Positions 1 to 10,190 of a stretch of 15,248 nucleotides of DNA are shown piece after piece. The translations under genes were made by a program, and so were the position numbers. The notes under the pieces are model-generated. The model was not told the origin of the DNA. It saw only the letters and a program-made list of their open reading frames with translations, and did not search any database. Every line of letters begins with the position of its first letter. Within the stretch, counting starts at the first letter, position 1. The stretch spans positions 1-15,248 of the forward strand of contig JALNQF010000743.1 in the NCBI GenBank assembly GCA_028456385.1, given 5' to 3'. The DNA comes from Ophiosphaerella korrae (Eukaryota > Ascomycota > Dothideomycetes > Pleosporales > Phaeosphaeriaceae).

Positions 1-125
1 GTATATATTATAAAATTACTTAATAGCTTAGAGTATTTTAAGCTAATAATAGTACTTATATATTAGATATAGCGTACTATAAGGTCTTTTATAGCTTACT
101 AACTAATAGTTATAGTATAAATTAA
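1..125 (-). pseudogene. Integrase zinc-binding (HHCC) domain remnant, partial
   Basis: The minus-strand frame ending at position 1 reads like the start of a retroviral-type integrase. It has a leucine-rich lead-in, a segment LVSYKRP at about 82-105 where relatives have LVGHxG, then an aromatic run YKYYY matching the usual RxYYWP segment, and finally Y..Y where the two zinc cysteines belong. Cys and His codons read as Tyr, which is what RIP does to TGC/TGT and CAC/CAT. The catalytic core and C-terminal domain of the integrase would lie left of position 1. Confidence 0.75.
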
Positions 126-899
126 AGATTTAGTAGTATAGATAAGTATTTAAAGAGATATATAGACGCGTTTTATTAACCTAGAAGTACTTTTCTTTTT
201 CTAATCTAGTAAAGCTAATATTAGTATATAAGAAGTAGTATCCTACTTTATAGAAAGCTTTTAATAGTTTTTATTATCTACTATCTATAGTAGTAAATAT
301 AGCTTAAGCTATATAGTCTTCTAAGTATACTATATCTAGTAATTCTTCTATTAGGCGTCAGTTAATAATATATAGTAAGAGTTCTAGGTCTTATTCTTTA
401 TTATAGAGTAGTAGAAAATCTTCTAGTAAGTTTACTAATTTAGGTTTTATTCCTATAATATAGTAAAAGTAAGTATATACTATAGTAGTTTATTTTAGTG
501 TAAATCTATCTAGCTTTTATAGGTCTATAAGGCTTAGAGTATAAATTACTATATTTAGTATAGGTTTTACGCCTAGAGCTAAGTATAATAAGAGTTTATT
601 AAATACTTAAGACTCTTATAAACTCTAGTATAAGTTAGAAGTAAAGCTAATATACTAAAGATTATAATATTATATAGTTATAATCTAAAGTAAAGCTAGT
701 ATACTATATAAGTATATAAAAGGCTTAATACTTATAAAAAGAGTAAAGTAAGTATTATTCTCTCTTAGATACTAGTAGTACTATTAAATACTATCTATTA
801 TCTCTTTACTATCTCCTATAGCCTATAGTAAGTACTATTATCTTCTAGCTACTTCTTAATACTAGAACTTAAAGGCTTAAAATAATTTAGTTAGCTCTT

Positions 900-1450
900 A
901 ATACTTATAGATTAGAATTATCTATAGAGTAATCTTATAGTTAGTAGCTTAAGGCGTCTATAACTTTATTTATATTACTAGGTACGTATTTAATATAGAA
1001 ATTAAATTAGGATAGAAATAATAACTAGTAAGCCTAGTAGTAATTAAGCTTTTTAGTTATTATAAAGGTTTCTAAATTATAGTAGTTTATTATAACGTAG
1101 ATTATATATAGACTACTTATAAGCTCTAGTTTCTAGTTTTTAAATACTTAGATTATAGCTATAAGTTCTAGGTTATAGATATTATAATTATATTCTACTA
1201 GAGTGTATTTTTTTAAGAAGAAGCTAACTAGCTATTAGATTCTATCTTAGTTTAGTTAGCTTATTACTCTACTTAAAGCCTACCTAGAGGTATTAGTTTA
1301 AATATAGATTAGTTTTAAGAAGTTAAAGTAAAGTAAGACTATACCTAGCTAGAAAGTAGCTTTTAGTTTATTAAAAGCGTTTATATATTCTTAGGTAATT
1401 ATAAAGAGCTTATACTAAGTTTTTTAAAAAAGTAGCTTATTTCTTTTAGT
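900..1450 (-). pseudogene. Ty3/gypsy RNase H domain remnant
   Basis: Downstream of the reverse transcriptase, in the same frame, the minus strand shows the RNase H landmarks of gypsy elements. NAFNKLKAT (around 1350-1380) matches the usual EAFxxLKxAL entry. FFLKKYTLVEYNYNIYNLEL (around 1160-1225) matches the FxSRKLSPAExNYxIxDKEL block. The following ITKKLNYYQAY (with stops read as Gln) matches TTKxLNRRQARW, and IKYVPSNINKVIDALS (around 955-1000) matches YRPGKxNxxADALSR. Internal stops are TAA/TAG at positions usually Gln or Trp. The domain joins reverse transcriptase and integrase and is dead. Confidence 0.88.
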
Positions 1451-1479
1451 AAGTTTAGTATTAACTTTAGACTTAATTA

Positions 1480-2250
1480 ACTTAGTAAGTAGTAAGGTAA
1501 AGCTTAAGTAATTCTTAATAAAGTGCTAGAGAAATCTAGTATAGCCTAAAAAGGCTAGGACTTCTTTAGTAGTTTTTAGTATTTCTTACTCTTAGATAGC
1601 TTTAACTTTAAAGAGATCTATTATAATTTCTTTATTAGAGATAATTATACTTAAAAACTTAACTAAAGTAGTATAGAGGCTAGATTTTTTAGAGTCTATA
1701 TAGAAGCCTTACTCTTTTAGTTACGTAAGTACTTTATAAATATACTAGATATAGTCTATTTTATTATTAGAGTATATTAGGACGTTATCTATATATATAG
1801 TATAGAAGTTATCTAAATATTCTAGTAGGGCTAAGTTAATAGCGCGCTAGAAAGTAGCTAGTATATTAGTAAAGCTAAAGAGTACTACCTTATAGGTATA
1901 TATACTAAAGTAAGTAATAAATATAGTTAGCTATTCTAAATTTAAAGTAATACGTAAGAAGTAAAAGGCGTATATTATATTAAATTTAGAGAAAATCTTT
2001 ACTTTATTTAAGTAGGCTAGTATTTTCCTAAAGAATAAAATAGAGTACTAGTCTTTAATAGTAGATTTATTTAGCTTATAGTAGTTTATATAGACTTATA
2101 AGCTACTATCTAGTTTAGCTATAATTAGTAGGTTATTCCTAGCTAGAGAGCTATATTTACTAATAAAGCCTTTACTTTTTATTTCTTAGATATATTTTTA
2201 GATTACTTTATTTTATTTTCTAGTAAAAGAGTAAAGTTTAGTATCTAGGA
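1480..2250 (-). pseudogene. Ty3/gypsy reverse transcriptase domain remnant
   Basis: The minus strand carries reverse transcriptase motifs in one frame. VYINYYKLNKSTIKDQYSI (about 2050-2107) matches RVCVDYRxLNxxTIKDRYPL. ATFQRAINLALLEYLDNFY (about 1800-1860) matches the APATFQRxxNxxLxxxLDxF helix. Directly after it comes YIDNVLIYS (about 1765-1798), the YxDDxLIYS active site with its second Asp read as Asn (GAC to AAC, a RIP-type G-to-A change). KTTKEVLAFLGYTRF (about 1525-1570) matches the VKEVQSFLGFxNFYRRFI connection. The loss of the catalytic Asp and many TAG/TAA stops make it inactive. Confidence 0.93.
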
Positions 2251-2779
2251 TTTTTATACTAGGTTTAAAAGTAATTTCTAGGTTATATAGCTTATAAAGA
2301 GAAAGTTCTTTAGTAGCTTTTTTATTAAAATAGAGTATTAGGTCTTAATATAGTTAGAGTAGTTCTATAGATAAGATATCTTTAAGCTCTACTATAAGTA
2401 GTAGTTTATAAAATTACGCGTAATCTACTTTTCTAGCTACTTTATAGTAGTATACTAGTAGTAGTATTTTATTTAAAGTAAGTACTATAAGTATATATCT
2501 ACTTTTTCTAGTAAAGGCCTTAATTATATAATAACTAATAGTTTAAATATCTATTAATAAGTTCTATTTATACTTATTAGGGTACTTACTTAAGAGCTCT
2601 ATAAGAGTAGATAATAGTTTAAGTACTAGCTTCTTTAAGGCTATAGTAGAGTAATATCTAGGTATACTATAGTATACTACTAAGGGGATTTTATTAGTTA
2701 TCTAGTAGTACTATTAGTAGTAAGTATTAGAGAATAATAATATTTTATAGTAGTAGTTAAGTTTAATAGTATAGGCTTT

Positions 2780-3030
2780 ATACTATAAAAATCCTAAAAT
2801 AAAGTTAAATTAGCTTATATTTTTAATAATATAGGTAGAAGTCTATTTAATATATACGCTTACTTATAAGTAGAACTTAACTTAATACGTAATAAACTTA
2901 GATAGAGAACTATTATATCTTTTATAGATAATAATTTAAAGTAGCTAAATAGTTTATAATTTTATAGTCTTCTAAGTAAATTTTTATTAAATAAAGTTTA
3001 CGTTAGCTCTATTATTAGCTAAAGTTTTAG
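2780..3030 (-). pseudogene. Retropepsin-like protease remnant upstream of reverse transcriptase
   Basis: In the same minus-strand frame as the reverse transcriptase, NNRANVNFI at about 2990-3016 corresponds to the aspartic protease active-site segment DSGATGNFI, with Asp read as Asn and Gly as Arg or Asn by G-to-A changes. About 200 bases further along, NFILGFLQYKAY (about 2775-2805) matches the second protease landmark, DxILGxPWLxxH. Position before reverse transcriptase and the spacing between the two motifs fit a gypsy pol. The active-site Asp is lost. Confidence 0.8.
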
Positions 3031-3500
3031 CTATATAGAGTACTATAAGGTTTTTACTTAAGAAGCTAGTAAATAAAAATTAGTTTAGCTTAGCTTCTAT
3101 TAAATTAGTTAGTAGTTTCTTATACTAGACTATCTATATTCTATAAGTAAGTATATAAGATATAGCTATACTAGGAGTTATACTTTAGTAGTTAATTACG
3201 CTCTTCTAGTTTATATAATCTCTAAGTTAAGGCTTTAGACCTAAAGAATATTATTTTCTAAATCCTAGTCTAAGTTAGGCTCTAGTTCTAGCTCTATATT
3301 TAGTTAGGGGTTATATTTAAAGAATTAGTCCTCTATTTTTATATCTATTTTAGAGTCTATTACTATATAAGTATCTATATAGTAGTTTATAGTATTAGTA
3401 AGTTTTTTAAATCTAGTAGCTTTTGTTTATTTATAAGTAGTATAGTCTAGCTTCTTAATACTTATCTTTTTATAGCTTTAGTATAAAATTATTTTAAAGT

Positions 3501-5630
3501 TCTTAGTTTTAATTATAGTAGCCTTTTTACTAGTTAGGTATATTCTTCTAAATATACTTTCTAGTTATAGTTAATAGTATTTTAGTTCTTATAAAGTTAT
3601 AGCTAGTTCTTCTTTAAAGTTTTATATCTACGCTCTTAGTTTAGCTCTTATAGGCGCTAGGGTATAAAGCTAGGTTTACCTAGGGCTTATATCTAAGTTA
3701 TAATTATTTACTTTATTTTCTAATATTAAGATTATCTTTTAAAAATTAGCGGGGCTATTATAAATACTAAGGGTAGTACTAGTAGCTTTTTTAAGCTAGA
3801 GTTATAGCTTTTTTTAAAAGTAGATATTACTCTATAATATAGTTATAGTTTAGTAGTAATTACGCTAAGCGTTCTTAGAGTTAAGTTAATTAGTTATCTT
3901 ATTAGAAGAGTTATTTATTTAATTTACTTACTCTAGCTATAAGCCTCTAGTTTTATTTAATTACTATATTAATTATATCTTATATCTAGGTGTTTATAAC
4001 TACTAGGTATAATACTATTCTAGCTAGAGTAAATTCTCTAAGAGATAAGTAATTACTAGGTTTATTATCTTTAATTCCTTAGTATAAAGTTAGTAGTAGA
4101 GTATAAAATAAAGGTTAGAGCTTAGTAAACTTAGTAAGTAATTTTTTAAGTTTATCTTAAGATATAAAAACTATTCCTAGTAGTAGGTCTTTATTAATTA
4201 TAGTGTTTAATAGTAAGTTATCTCTTAGCTCTTCTAGGATCTTAAGCTTAGGTATAGGCTAAAGTAATAATACTTAGCTAACGTTTAGTTAGGCGTTATT
4301 AATTAAGTTATTTAATATAGTCTAGTTATTAAAAGAGACTTTAGTAACTAGTCTATACTTTAGGAGGCTACTTTAGTTAAAAGAAGTAAAGTCTATATCT
4401 AAGTTAAATTCTTCTATAATAAGTTAGTTAGGAGTAACTAAGTTTATTATAGAGCTATTAGCTAAGAAGGTACCTAGTACTTATTAGGGAATTATATTAG
4501 GTTAGAAATTAAGTTTACTAAGTAGTCTTAGCTAAATAAAAGATTTAGAGTTTATTACCTATTTTCTTTAATCTTTCTATAAAAGAGTCTTAAGATATTA
4601 TTAGAAGTTACTTAGTACTTTTTTTATTAGAGTAGTTAGTATAGTAAGTCTTTAGGTTTATTTTTCTAGAGACTTAGTTCTAGCGCGTATTTTATAGATT
4701 TTTTATAGTATAGTAGCTCTAGAGCGTTCTTTTAGTTCTTTACTAGATTTATAGTCTACTATTTATAGTATATCTTTATCTTATAAGTATACTTAGTTTA
4801 AGTAATAAAGAAGTTATAAGCTAGTATTATTTTAGTTTAAGAAGCTAGCTTTTAAGGAGATAGAAGATTTTTTATATAACTAAGTTATAGTATAATAAGC
4901 TAAGTTATAGTAGTTATATACTATATTAGTATATTTAGTTATTAGTTTATAGAGACTTAGATCTTTAGCGCTAGCTAGTAAAAGTTTTAGTAAGATCTAG
5001 AGTACTTTATTACTTAGTTCTTATAAATTAAGTACTAGTAATTTATATAAGTTTAGAGGTCTTTTCTTTTTTTAGTACTACTACCTAGGTTTAATACTTA
5101 GTATAAGTACGCTTTTACCTAAGTATATATAGTAAGTATAAGCTAAAGCTTTATAACTTATAAAGTAGTTAAACTACTTTTCTTTAGTATATATTTCTTT
5201 CTAGAATGTTAGTACTAGTACTAGTAAAAAGAGAGTACTAGAAACCTTAACTAAAACTATAATATAGTAAACTTAAGGGGCTACCTAGCGCGCTATAGCT
5301 AAGGTAAGATCTAATTTCTAGTAGTATAGTTCTTTTTAGCTAGCTAAGCTTAATTAAAAGTTAGCTATAATTAGCTATTTTATAGTAACTCTAGTATAAG
5401 TAAAAAAGCTACTAGTATAGTTCTAGGTTATAGAAAAGCTTATAAAAGTAAAATATTTATAGAGATCTACTATTATATAAAGTAGACTTTATATAAAATA
5501 ACTTAATAAAGTAGTTTTAATAATTAACTAAAAAGAGTAAATAGTAAATAAAGCTATCTAAGTAAGTACTAGGTATATATACCTAGTAGCTTACTAAGCA
5601 CTAACTAAAAGTAAAAAAGTAGTTAAATAT
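3501..5630 (-). other. RIP-saturated DNA, probably gag and 5' part of the same Ty3/gypsy element
   Basis: This stretch has the same base character as the pol region beside it and lies where gag and the 5' LTR of a minus-strand element should be. Just before it, at 3442-3483, a minus-strand frame one step off from pol shows Tyr at the CX2CX4HX4C cysteine spacing of a gag zinc knuckle, with Gly read as Ser. The His position is Ile, so this is weak. I found no readable gag core, LTR ends or primer-binding site. Residual TpG sites are few (for example near 3995, 4202 and 5208). Confidence 0.45.
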
Positions 5631-5702
5631 TAGTAAGTTTATAATATTAGTAAGTTTATAATATTAGTAAGTTTATAATATTTATAAGTTATAAACTTAC
5701 TA
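5631..5702. repeat. Three 17-bp tandem copies followed by one inverted copy
   Basis: The 17-mer TAGTAAGTTTATAATAT occurs three times without gaps (5631-5647, 5648-5664, 5665-5681). At about 5687-5702 most of its reverse complement follows (ATAAACTTACTA), so the last direct copy and the inverted copy can form a hairpin with a loop of a few bases. The three copies are identical although they lie in RIP-mutated DNA. The cluster sits where composition changes from the gypsy-like part to a more homopolymer-rich part, so it may mark an element edge. Confidence 0.85.
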
Positions 5703-8285
5703 ATATTAGTACGAAAATAAAAGATATAAGAGATAACTCCTTTATATATACTTAGTTTTTTATATATTACTACTAAAAAAATATACTTCTAATAATATAA
5801 TTATATAACTAAAGAATATAATAAAAAATACTTTTAATATAATAGAAAAAGATATATATATATTATAAAAAAAGTAAAAGAAAAAAAGTAAAGTAAAAAT
5901 AAAAAATAGCTATATTTAGTAAAATAGAAAAACTACTTAATAATCTAAAATACTTAAAAACTAGTAGCTAATTTTTTTTAAAAGCTTTTAATTAGTTTTA
6001 AAAAAAGTATAAACTTACTTATATATTAAAAAAAAAGTATAAAAAGTAAAATACTTAATAAACTAAAGATAAAATTTACTTTTAAAAAAAATAAGTAAAA
6101 AAGCTTATAGCTACTTTTACTTATATATAAAAGATTTTTTTTTAAGTATTTAATAGTACTAATAGAAAAAATATTAAGTTTTTAAAAAAAATACTAAGAT
6201 ATTATAAATTAGTATAAAATAGTATAATTAAACTTAAAATAGTATTATATACTAAAGAAACCTATTTTAAAGATTTACTAAAGCTAAAGTATTATACTTA
6301 AAGTATTTAAATTAGTAACTACTACTTATTACTTTACTTAAGTATAATCTAAACTAATTTAGCTTAATTTATACTCTATTAAGTAATTTAAAACTAACTT
6401 TACTTACTTTTACTAGCTAAGTTCTTTTTAGTAAAAGTTTTTTTAGTATAAGCTAAAGTAACTTATTTAGCTTTTTTAATATCTTTAAGAGTTTACTTAG
6501 CTTTTATAAAGATAATAGTACTTATTTTAAAGTACTAAAAACTAGATTAGTATAATCTAAGTATATTAAAACTAACTAGAGTTACTTCTTTTTTTTTTAA
6601 AAGTACTTAATATACTAGAGTTAAAAACTTTTTTTAAAGTATACTTTTTAGTATTTTTATACTTAATATTATATTACTTATAATAATTATAGTTAAATAA
6701 GTAAATACTAAACTAAAACTTTTTATTAATATTAAGCTTACTACTATAAAAAATAAGTACTTATAATAAAGCTTATACTACTTAAAATAAGTTATATTAG
6801 TATAATTTTAGCTAATTAAAGCTAATTAGAATATAGAACTTAATTTTAAATTTTAGCTAAAACTTTACTTACTACTTTATAGTAGTAGTATACTTTATAC
6901 TAGTAAAGCTTTTTACTTATAAAGTTACTTTTAATTTTTTTTTAAAATAGTATAAAAAACTTAAAGTAAAGTAAAAAAGTAATATAAATATTAGTATAAG
7001 CTAACTTAAGCTAATTTAACTTAAAAAACCTATAGTAATATAATCTTAACTAGTAGTATAGTACTTTTAATAGTATTTAATTTACTTATTACTTTTTTAT
7101 ATACTAAACTATAACTAATTTTTAGAGTTTATAATATAGCTATTAAAGCTACTAGTATAGTTATTATTAGTATAAGAAAATAGATAGTATATATATAGTA
7201 CTATAATATAGAAACTATATTTATTAAAAGTATTTAAGTAATACTCTTTTATAGATTTAGGTATTATATTTTAAATTAAGTTAAAGTAATATAAACTAGT
7301 TATACTAGTACTATTATATATAATAAAGAGGCTATATAAGTTTTATAAAACTAGTTAGTAATAATTTATATAAAAAGAGTTTAATTTAAGTTAATTTAAG
7401 CTTTTTTTAAAAGATAATAAATAAGCTAAAAAGATATACTTAGTAGTAAATAAGAAAAAGTTAGTATATAAATAAAAGAAGTAAAGTTTTTATATATATA
7501 AAAAAAAAGTATTAAAACTAAGTATAATTTTATACTAGTATATATATATATATAAAATTAGTAAACTTAAGTAAAAGTAAAATCTTAGTTTACTTTATAA
7601 CTTATATTTACTATAAAATACTTTATATTTAGATTTTAGTAGAAAATTAAAGAAATATATACTAATAACTTTATAAGAAATAAAATTAGCTTAAAGTAAG
7701 TTAAAATAGCTAAAGCTAACTTTTTTTTTACTTAGCTAAAATATCTAAGCTTATAAAAAGAGATAATATTAAAAACTACTTTATTTTAAGTTAACTTAAA
7801 GTAGTTAGCTTTAAAAAAAAGAGTATATAAGCTTTTTAAAAGAATTACTAAGTAGTTAGTAATTACTTTATTAATTAATATACTTTTTACTAGAACTTAA
7901 CTCTTTATACTTTTACTATAATATCTTAACTTACTAGTAACTTAGTTTAGCTTAAAGTAAGCTAGTTTTATAAAAGTATAGTATAACTTATTTCTTTACT
8001 TTACTTCTTATATAAAATAATATAAGTATAGCTTTATTTTTACTTTTTACTTAGTTTACTTTAAAAAAAAAATTAAGCTATAAAATTTATAGCTTAAGCT
8101 TATTTTATTCTTTATAGTAGAAGTTTAACTTAGTAACTTTAGAAGTAGTAGTATAAGTTAGTCTTATATACTAGTTATCTATATTTATTAATATATTACT
8201 TATCTTAAAAGTATTTAATATATTAAAGCTTTAAAACTAAGTAAAAGTAATAAGAGTAAGTAAGCTTTTATATAATAGGTAAAGT
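5703..8285. other. Unassigned AT-saturated, RIP-type block
   Basis: About 2.6 kb with almost no CpA or TpG and long A and T runs, more homopolymer-rich than the gypsy part to the left. TAA and TAG stops are dense in all frames. Reading them as Gln gives long plus-strand stretches (for example 6240-7020 and 7200-7980), but no motif of a known transposase, recombinase or polymerase could be recognised, so neither strand nor family is claimed. Most likely another old repeat, or the body of the repeat whose tail begins at 8286. Confidence 0.5.
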
Positions 8286-8671
8286 TAATAAATAAGTTAG
8301 TTACTTAACTTAATTTATAGTAAGCTCTTATTAGGGTATTATAAGGTATATAAGTATTAATAGGTAGATAAGAATCTAATTAAAGTATTAGTTATAATAC
8401 CTTATTTAGATAAGAGTATAAAGAAGAGATTAAATACAATAGTCTATAAAGGTCTATTAACGTTCCTATATACTTGCTATCTAGCGTTTATTCCTAAGCG
8501 CTCGCTTTAGAGCGTTCGCTCTAGAGCGCTCATTCTAGAGCGTTTACCCTAGAGCGTTCGCTCTAGAGCGTTCATTCCAGAACGGTCACGTGTTCTGCTA
8601 CGCCGCATTGCCTAGCCCAATCGCGTGCGATACAACGGCTCTTGTGCCGCTGGGTATCGTAACAATTAGCC
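8286..8671 (-). repeat. Left copy of an inverted repeat pair, half RIP-mutated
   Basis: This segment matches the reverse complement of 14870-15248 over its whole length, with about one single-base gap near the inner end. Reading outward from the island, each copy has the end of a reading frame (8572-8671 here), a 14-bp tandem array, and an AT-rich tail. The outer part (8286 to about 8460) is AT-saturated and nearly identical to the right copy. The inner part (about 8460-8671) keeps its G and C, and differs from the right copy almost only where the right copy has T for C or A for G. Whether the repeat continues left of 8286 cannot be tested, because the right copy is cut by the window end. Confidence 0.92.
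8494..8591. repeat. 14-bp tandem array with CTCTAGAG palindrome, left copy
   Basis: Five clear units start at 8508, 8522, 8536, 8550 and 8564, with degenerate units on both sides. The consensus is TAGAGCGTTCGCTC, so unit junctions form the palindrome GCTCTAGAGC. Units differ mainly in the last few bases (CGCTC, CATTC or ACCC). The array begins right behind the stop codon of the relict reading frame at 8572-8574, so it covers the 3' end and the start of the tail of the repeat. Confidence 0.92.
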
Positions 8672-8793
8672 AGGACCAGGGATTCGCTTCCGCTAAAAAT
8701 ACCCATTAACGGGGCAGCCTTGCATAAAATCGCGCCCCGCGTAGTGGGTGTGGCAGGCCCTGGCGACTCGCCCGTGGAGTACGTTATAGCGTA
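8572..8793 (-). pseudogene. 3' end of an unidentified reading frame of the inverted repeat, less mutated copy
   Basis: An open minus-strand frame runs from just after a TAA at 8794-8796 to a TGA at 8572-8574 (73 codons; the first ATG is at 8706, giving 44 residues). Its last part, CYDTQRHKSRCIARDWARQC followed by GVAEHVTVLE and stop, aligns codon for codon with the plus-strand frame ending at 14961-14963. Upstream of about 8671 the two copies no longer match, so only the terminal 30-35 codons are shared and this copy is probably truncated and joined to unrelated DNA. Two conserved-looking Cys and one His hint at a structured C-terminus, but I recognise no family. Probably part of a transposon protein. 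Confidence 0.6.
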
Positions 8794-8990
8794 TTATCCT
8801 AGGGTGGTTTGCGACGACAGAGGGTTTGATTAACGCTTTATTGGAAGATACCTAGGGTCTGGGCTATCTGCGCCCCTGTTTAACTATAATATTGACGTCC
8901 ATCACAGTCATTCTTGTGTCCATATTCTGAGAATTCATACTATTTATGCGCCGTCCTTTTTCCTTACAGTCTCGTGCAGGAGTCATGCAT
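8672..8990. other. GC-normal spacer between the repeat and the EthD-like gene
   Basis: The base composition is normal here, with no RIP signature. Apart from the upstream end of the relict frame (to 8793) I see no gene, tRNA or clear repeat. It contains the 3' untranslated region of the minus-strand gene that stops at 8991. The minus strand there has A-rich stretches (GGAAAAAGG around 8955-8965, GCATAAATAG around 8938-8948) that could serve 3'-end formation, but no perfect signal. Confidence 0.4.
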
Positions 8991-10063
8991 TTATTCTCGT
9001 TCCAGCCAGTCTCCCTCAGGATCCAGTGCTTTGAAAGGAGTAACGTCCTCACGGTCCAGCCTGGTTTCGTGAGACGCCCATTTCGTGTCCTTCAACATGT
9101 CAAAGGCCTTTGATGGTAATGCCCAGTCATTGTGTTGCATTTTGTATTCGAGGGAATCTTTGTTGGTGTAGTATGCAGGTAAGGGGGTCTTTGTTGTAGG
9201 ATCTGCACAATGTTCTCGTTAGTGAAGAATCTCGTAGACATGAAACCCGTAATATCCTTACTCTCGTCGGTGAAGTCGAGGACCACGCGCTCAACGGCGT
9301 ATACACTGTGGCTTTCCTGTGTGTCAATAAAGCCGCTGTAGGACAGGCGAAGCTCGTCCTTGTTCTTCTCGATGAATGCAAATCCCTCGTCTTTCGAATT
9401 GAAGTGCAGCCATTCCACCGCAAAGAATTCGTTGCCTGGAAACCGCTTGAAGACGCTTCCTTGCACTTTCTCTCCGAAGGCCTCATCGCAGATATCCACA
9501 GTGTATTGCACTCGAGCTCCCGAATTTTGTAGCGTCGATGTCATCAGCTTCTTATGAATGTCGAGCTTAAGAATTGCATCCCTTCGCGATAATCCAGACT
9601 TAGGTATCAACCAGTGACAAATGGTGAAATCTGCAGGGTGAGAGAAATCGGGGGATCGAAAAATAGGGCCACCTTTGCCCAGAAATGCCTTGAGTGTAGA
9701 ATAGTCCCCAAAATGATGTCTGCCCATGCGCTGAGCATGACTGGGATGTAAAATTGACATCTCCAAATCCTTCCATTCATTGCCCCAGTGATTAGAGATC
9801 CCCCAGTATCTGATAGTGGGATGTTTCTGCACGAGTCTTGCCTCGTTTGGAACATCCGGGTTCGCATAGTTCTGACTATAGCGAGCGAAGGAGCGGATAG
9901 GAGAGTCAGTCGCAAGCATCAACACCGTATGTATCACCCCCCAGTGGTAGAATAAATCTTCTGCGGTTGACCCATTTCGGCCCTCCTCTTTGGACACAGA
10001 AAGGATGAGGTGAAACTTGTAGTGTTCTTGACGCTGCAGTATCTGGGAACCTTGTAGCTCCAT
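8991..10063 (-). CDS. EthD-like (dimeric alpha-beta barrel) protein, two exons, complete
   Basis: Coding exons are 9262-10063 and 8991-9202. Splicing removes a 59-nt intron (9203-9261) with donor GTAAGG, branch-like CACTAAC and acceptor GTGCAG. The product has 337 residues. Without the splice the frame appears to end at 9092 in a low-complexity tail; with it the frame continues to TAA at 8991-8993 through charged, natural-looking sequence. Start: ATG at 10063. Residues 15-66 read like an EthD domain: a beta strand (KFHLILSV), then an acidic helix with FxxHWxxxH (W41, H45) and RYSQNY (61-66). A second segment at about 145-250 (strand, Ser-Arg-rich turn, helix with IHKKL) looks like a diverged repeat. 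EthD-type proteins act as small oxidases, cyclases or dehydratases, or as helpers of them, in polyketide and aromatic pathways. No signal peptide or membrane segment. The gene call is strong; the family call is by eye. Confidence 0.82.
9203..9261 (-). other. 59-nt intron of the EthD-like gene
   Basis: GTAAGG donor at 9261, CTAAC-type branch site about 20 nt before the acceptor, and GTGCAG acceptor ending at 9203. The intron changes frame (59 = 3 x 19 + 2), and only the spliced frame stays open to 8991. It contains no in-frame stop, so a simple open-frame search reads through it and gives a wrong C-terminus. Confidence 0.88.
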
Positions 10064-10180
10064 CAAGCGAGAACTTGCTACTCTCCAAGCTAAAGATTAG
10101 GAAAGATTGTTTAAGATTGGTAAGTTTCTCAAAAATGTGGTGAGTAGGTCTGAAGTAGAGTATTGTAAGGGGATAAAGAT

Positions 10181-10190
10181 CTATTTATAC
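10181..10190 (-). promoter_or_regulatory. Candidate TATA box of the EthD-like gene
   Basis: The minus strand reads GTATAAATAG, a good fungal TATA element, 118 nt upstream of the ATG at 10063. This would place transcription start some 50-90 nt before the start codon. No other start-site evidence is visible. Confidence 0.5.

Larger units (their letters stand above)
1..3500 (-). mobile_element. RIP-degraded Ty3/gypsy LTR retrotransposon, pol region, cut off by the left window edge
   Basis: Read on the minus strand, this AT-saturated DNA still shows the pol domain order of a Ty3/gypsy element: protease (about 2780-3030), reverse transcriptase (about 1480-2250), RNase H (about 900-1450) and the zinc-binding start of integrase (1-125). 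Protease, reverse transcriptase and RNase H share one frame, with codon starts at positions congruent to 2 modulo 3, so that stretch looks nearly free of indels. Its stops are TAA or TAG, and they fall where relatives have Gln or Trp codons, as RIP predicts. The integrase motif is in a different frame, so a frame break lies between about 560 and 900. The element cannot be active. Long terminal repeats were not recognised; the 3' part lies outside the window. The family assignment is firm, the exact outer limits are not. Confidence 0.93.

Noticed and set aside
8325..8340. Telomere repeat
   Set aside because: TTAGGG occurs only once (near 8331) and the right copy has TTAGAG at the same place; there is no array.
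8494..8591. CRISPR-like array
   Set aside because: The 14-bp units are directly adjacent with no spacers, palindromic, and repeated in the other copy of a dispersed element; the host is a fungus.
8864..9052. Minus-strand ORF of 62 codons
   Set aside because: It overlaps the second exon of the EthD-like gene in another frame and shows no family features.
9092..10066. Uninterrupted minus-strand frame of 324 codons as the EthD-like gene product
   Set aside because: It starts at a TTG one codon before the ATG, and its last 50 or so residues come from reading through a clean 59-nt intron (9203-9261). The spliced frame to 8991 is better.
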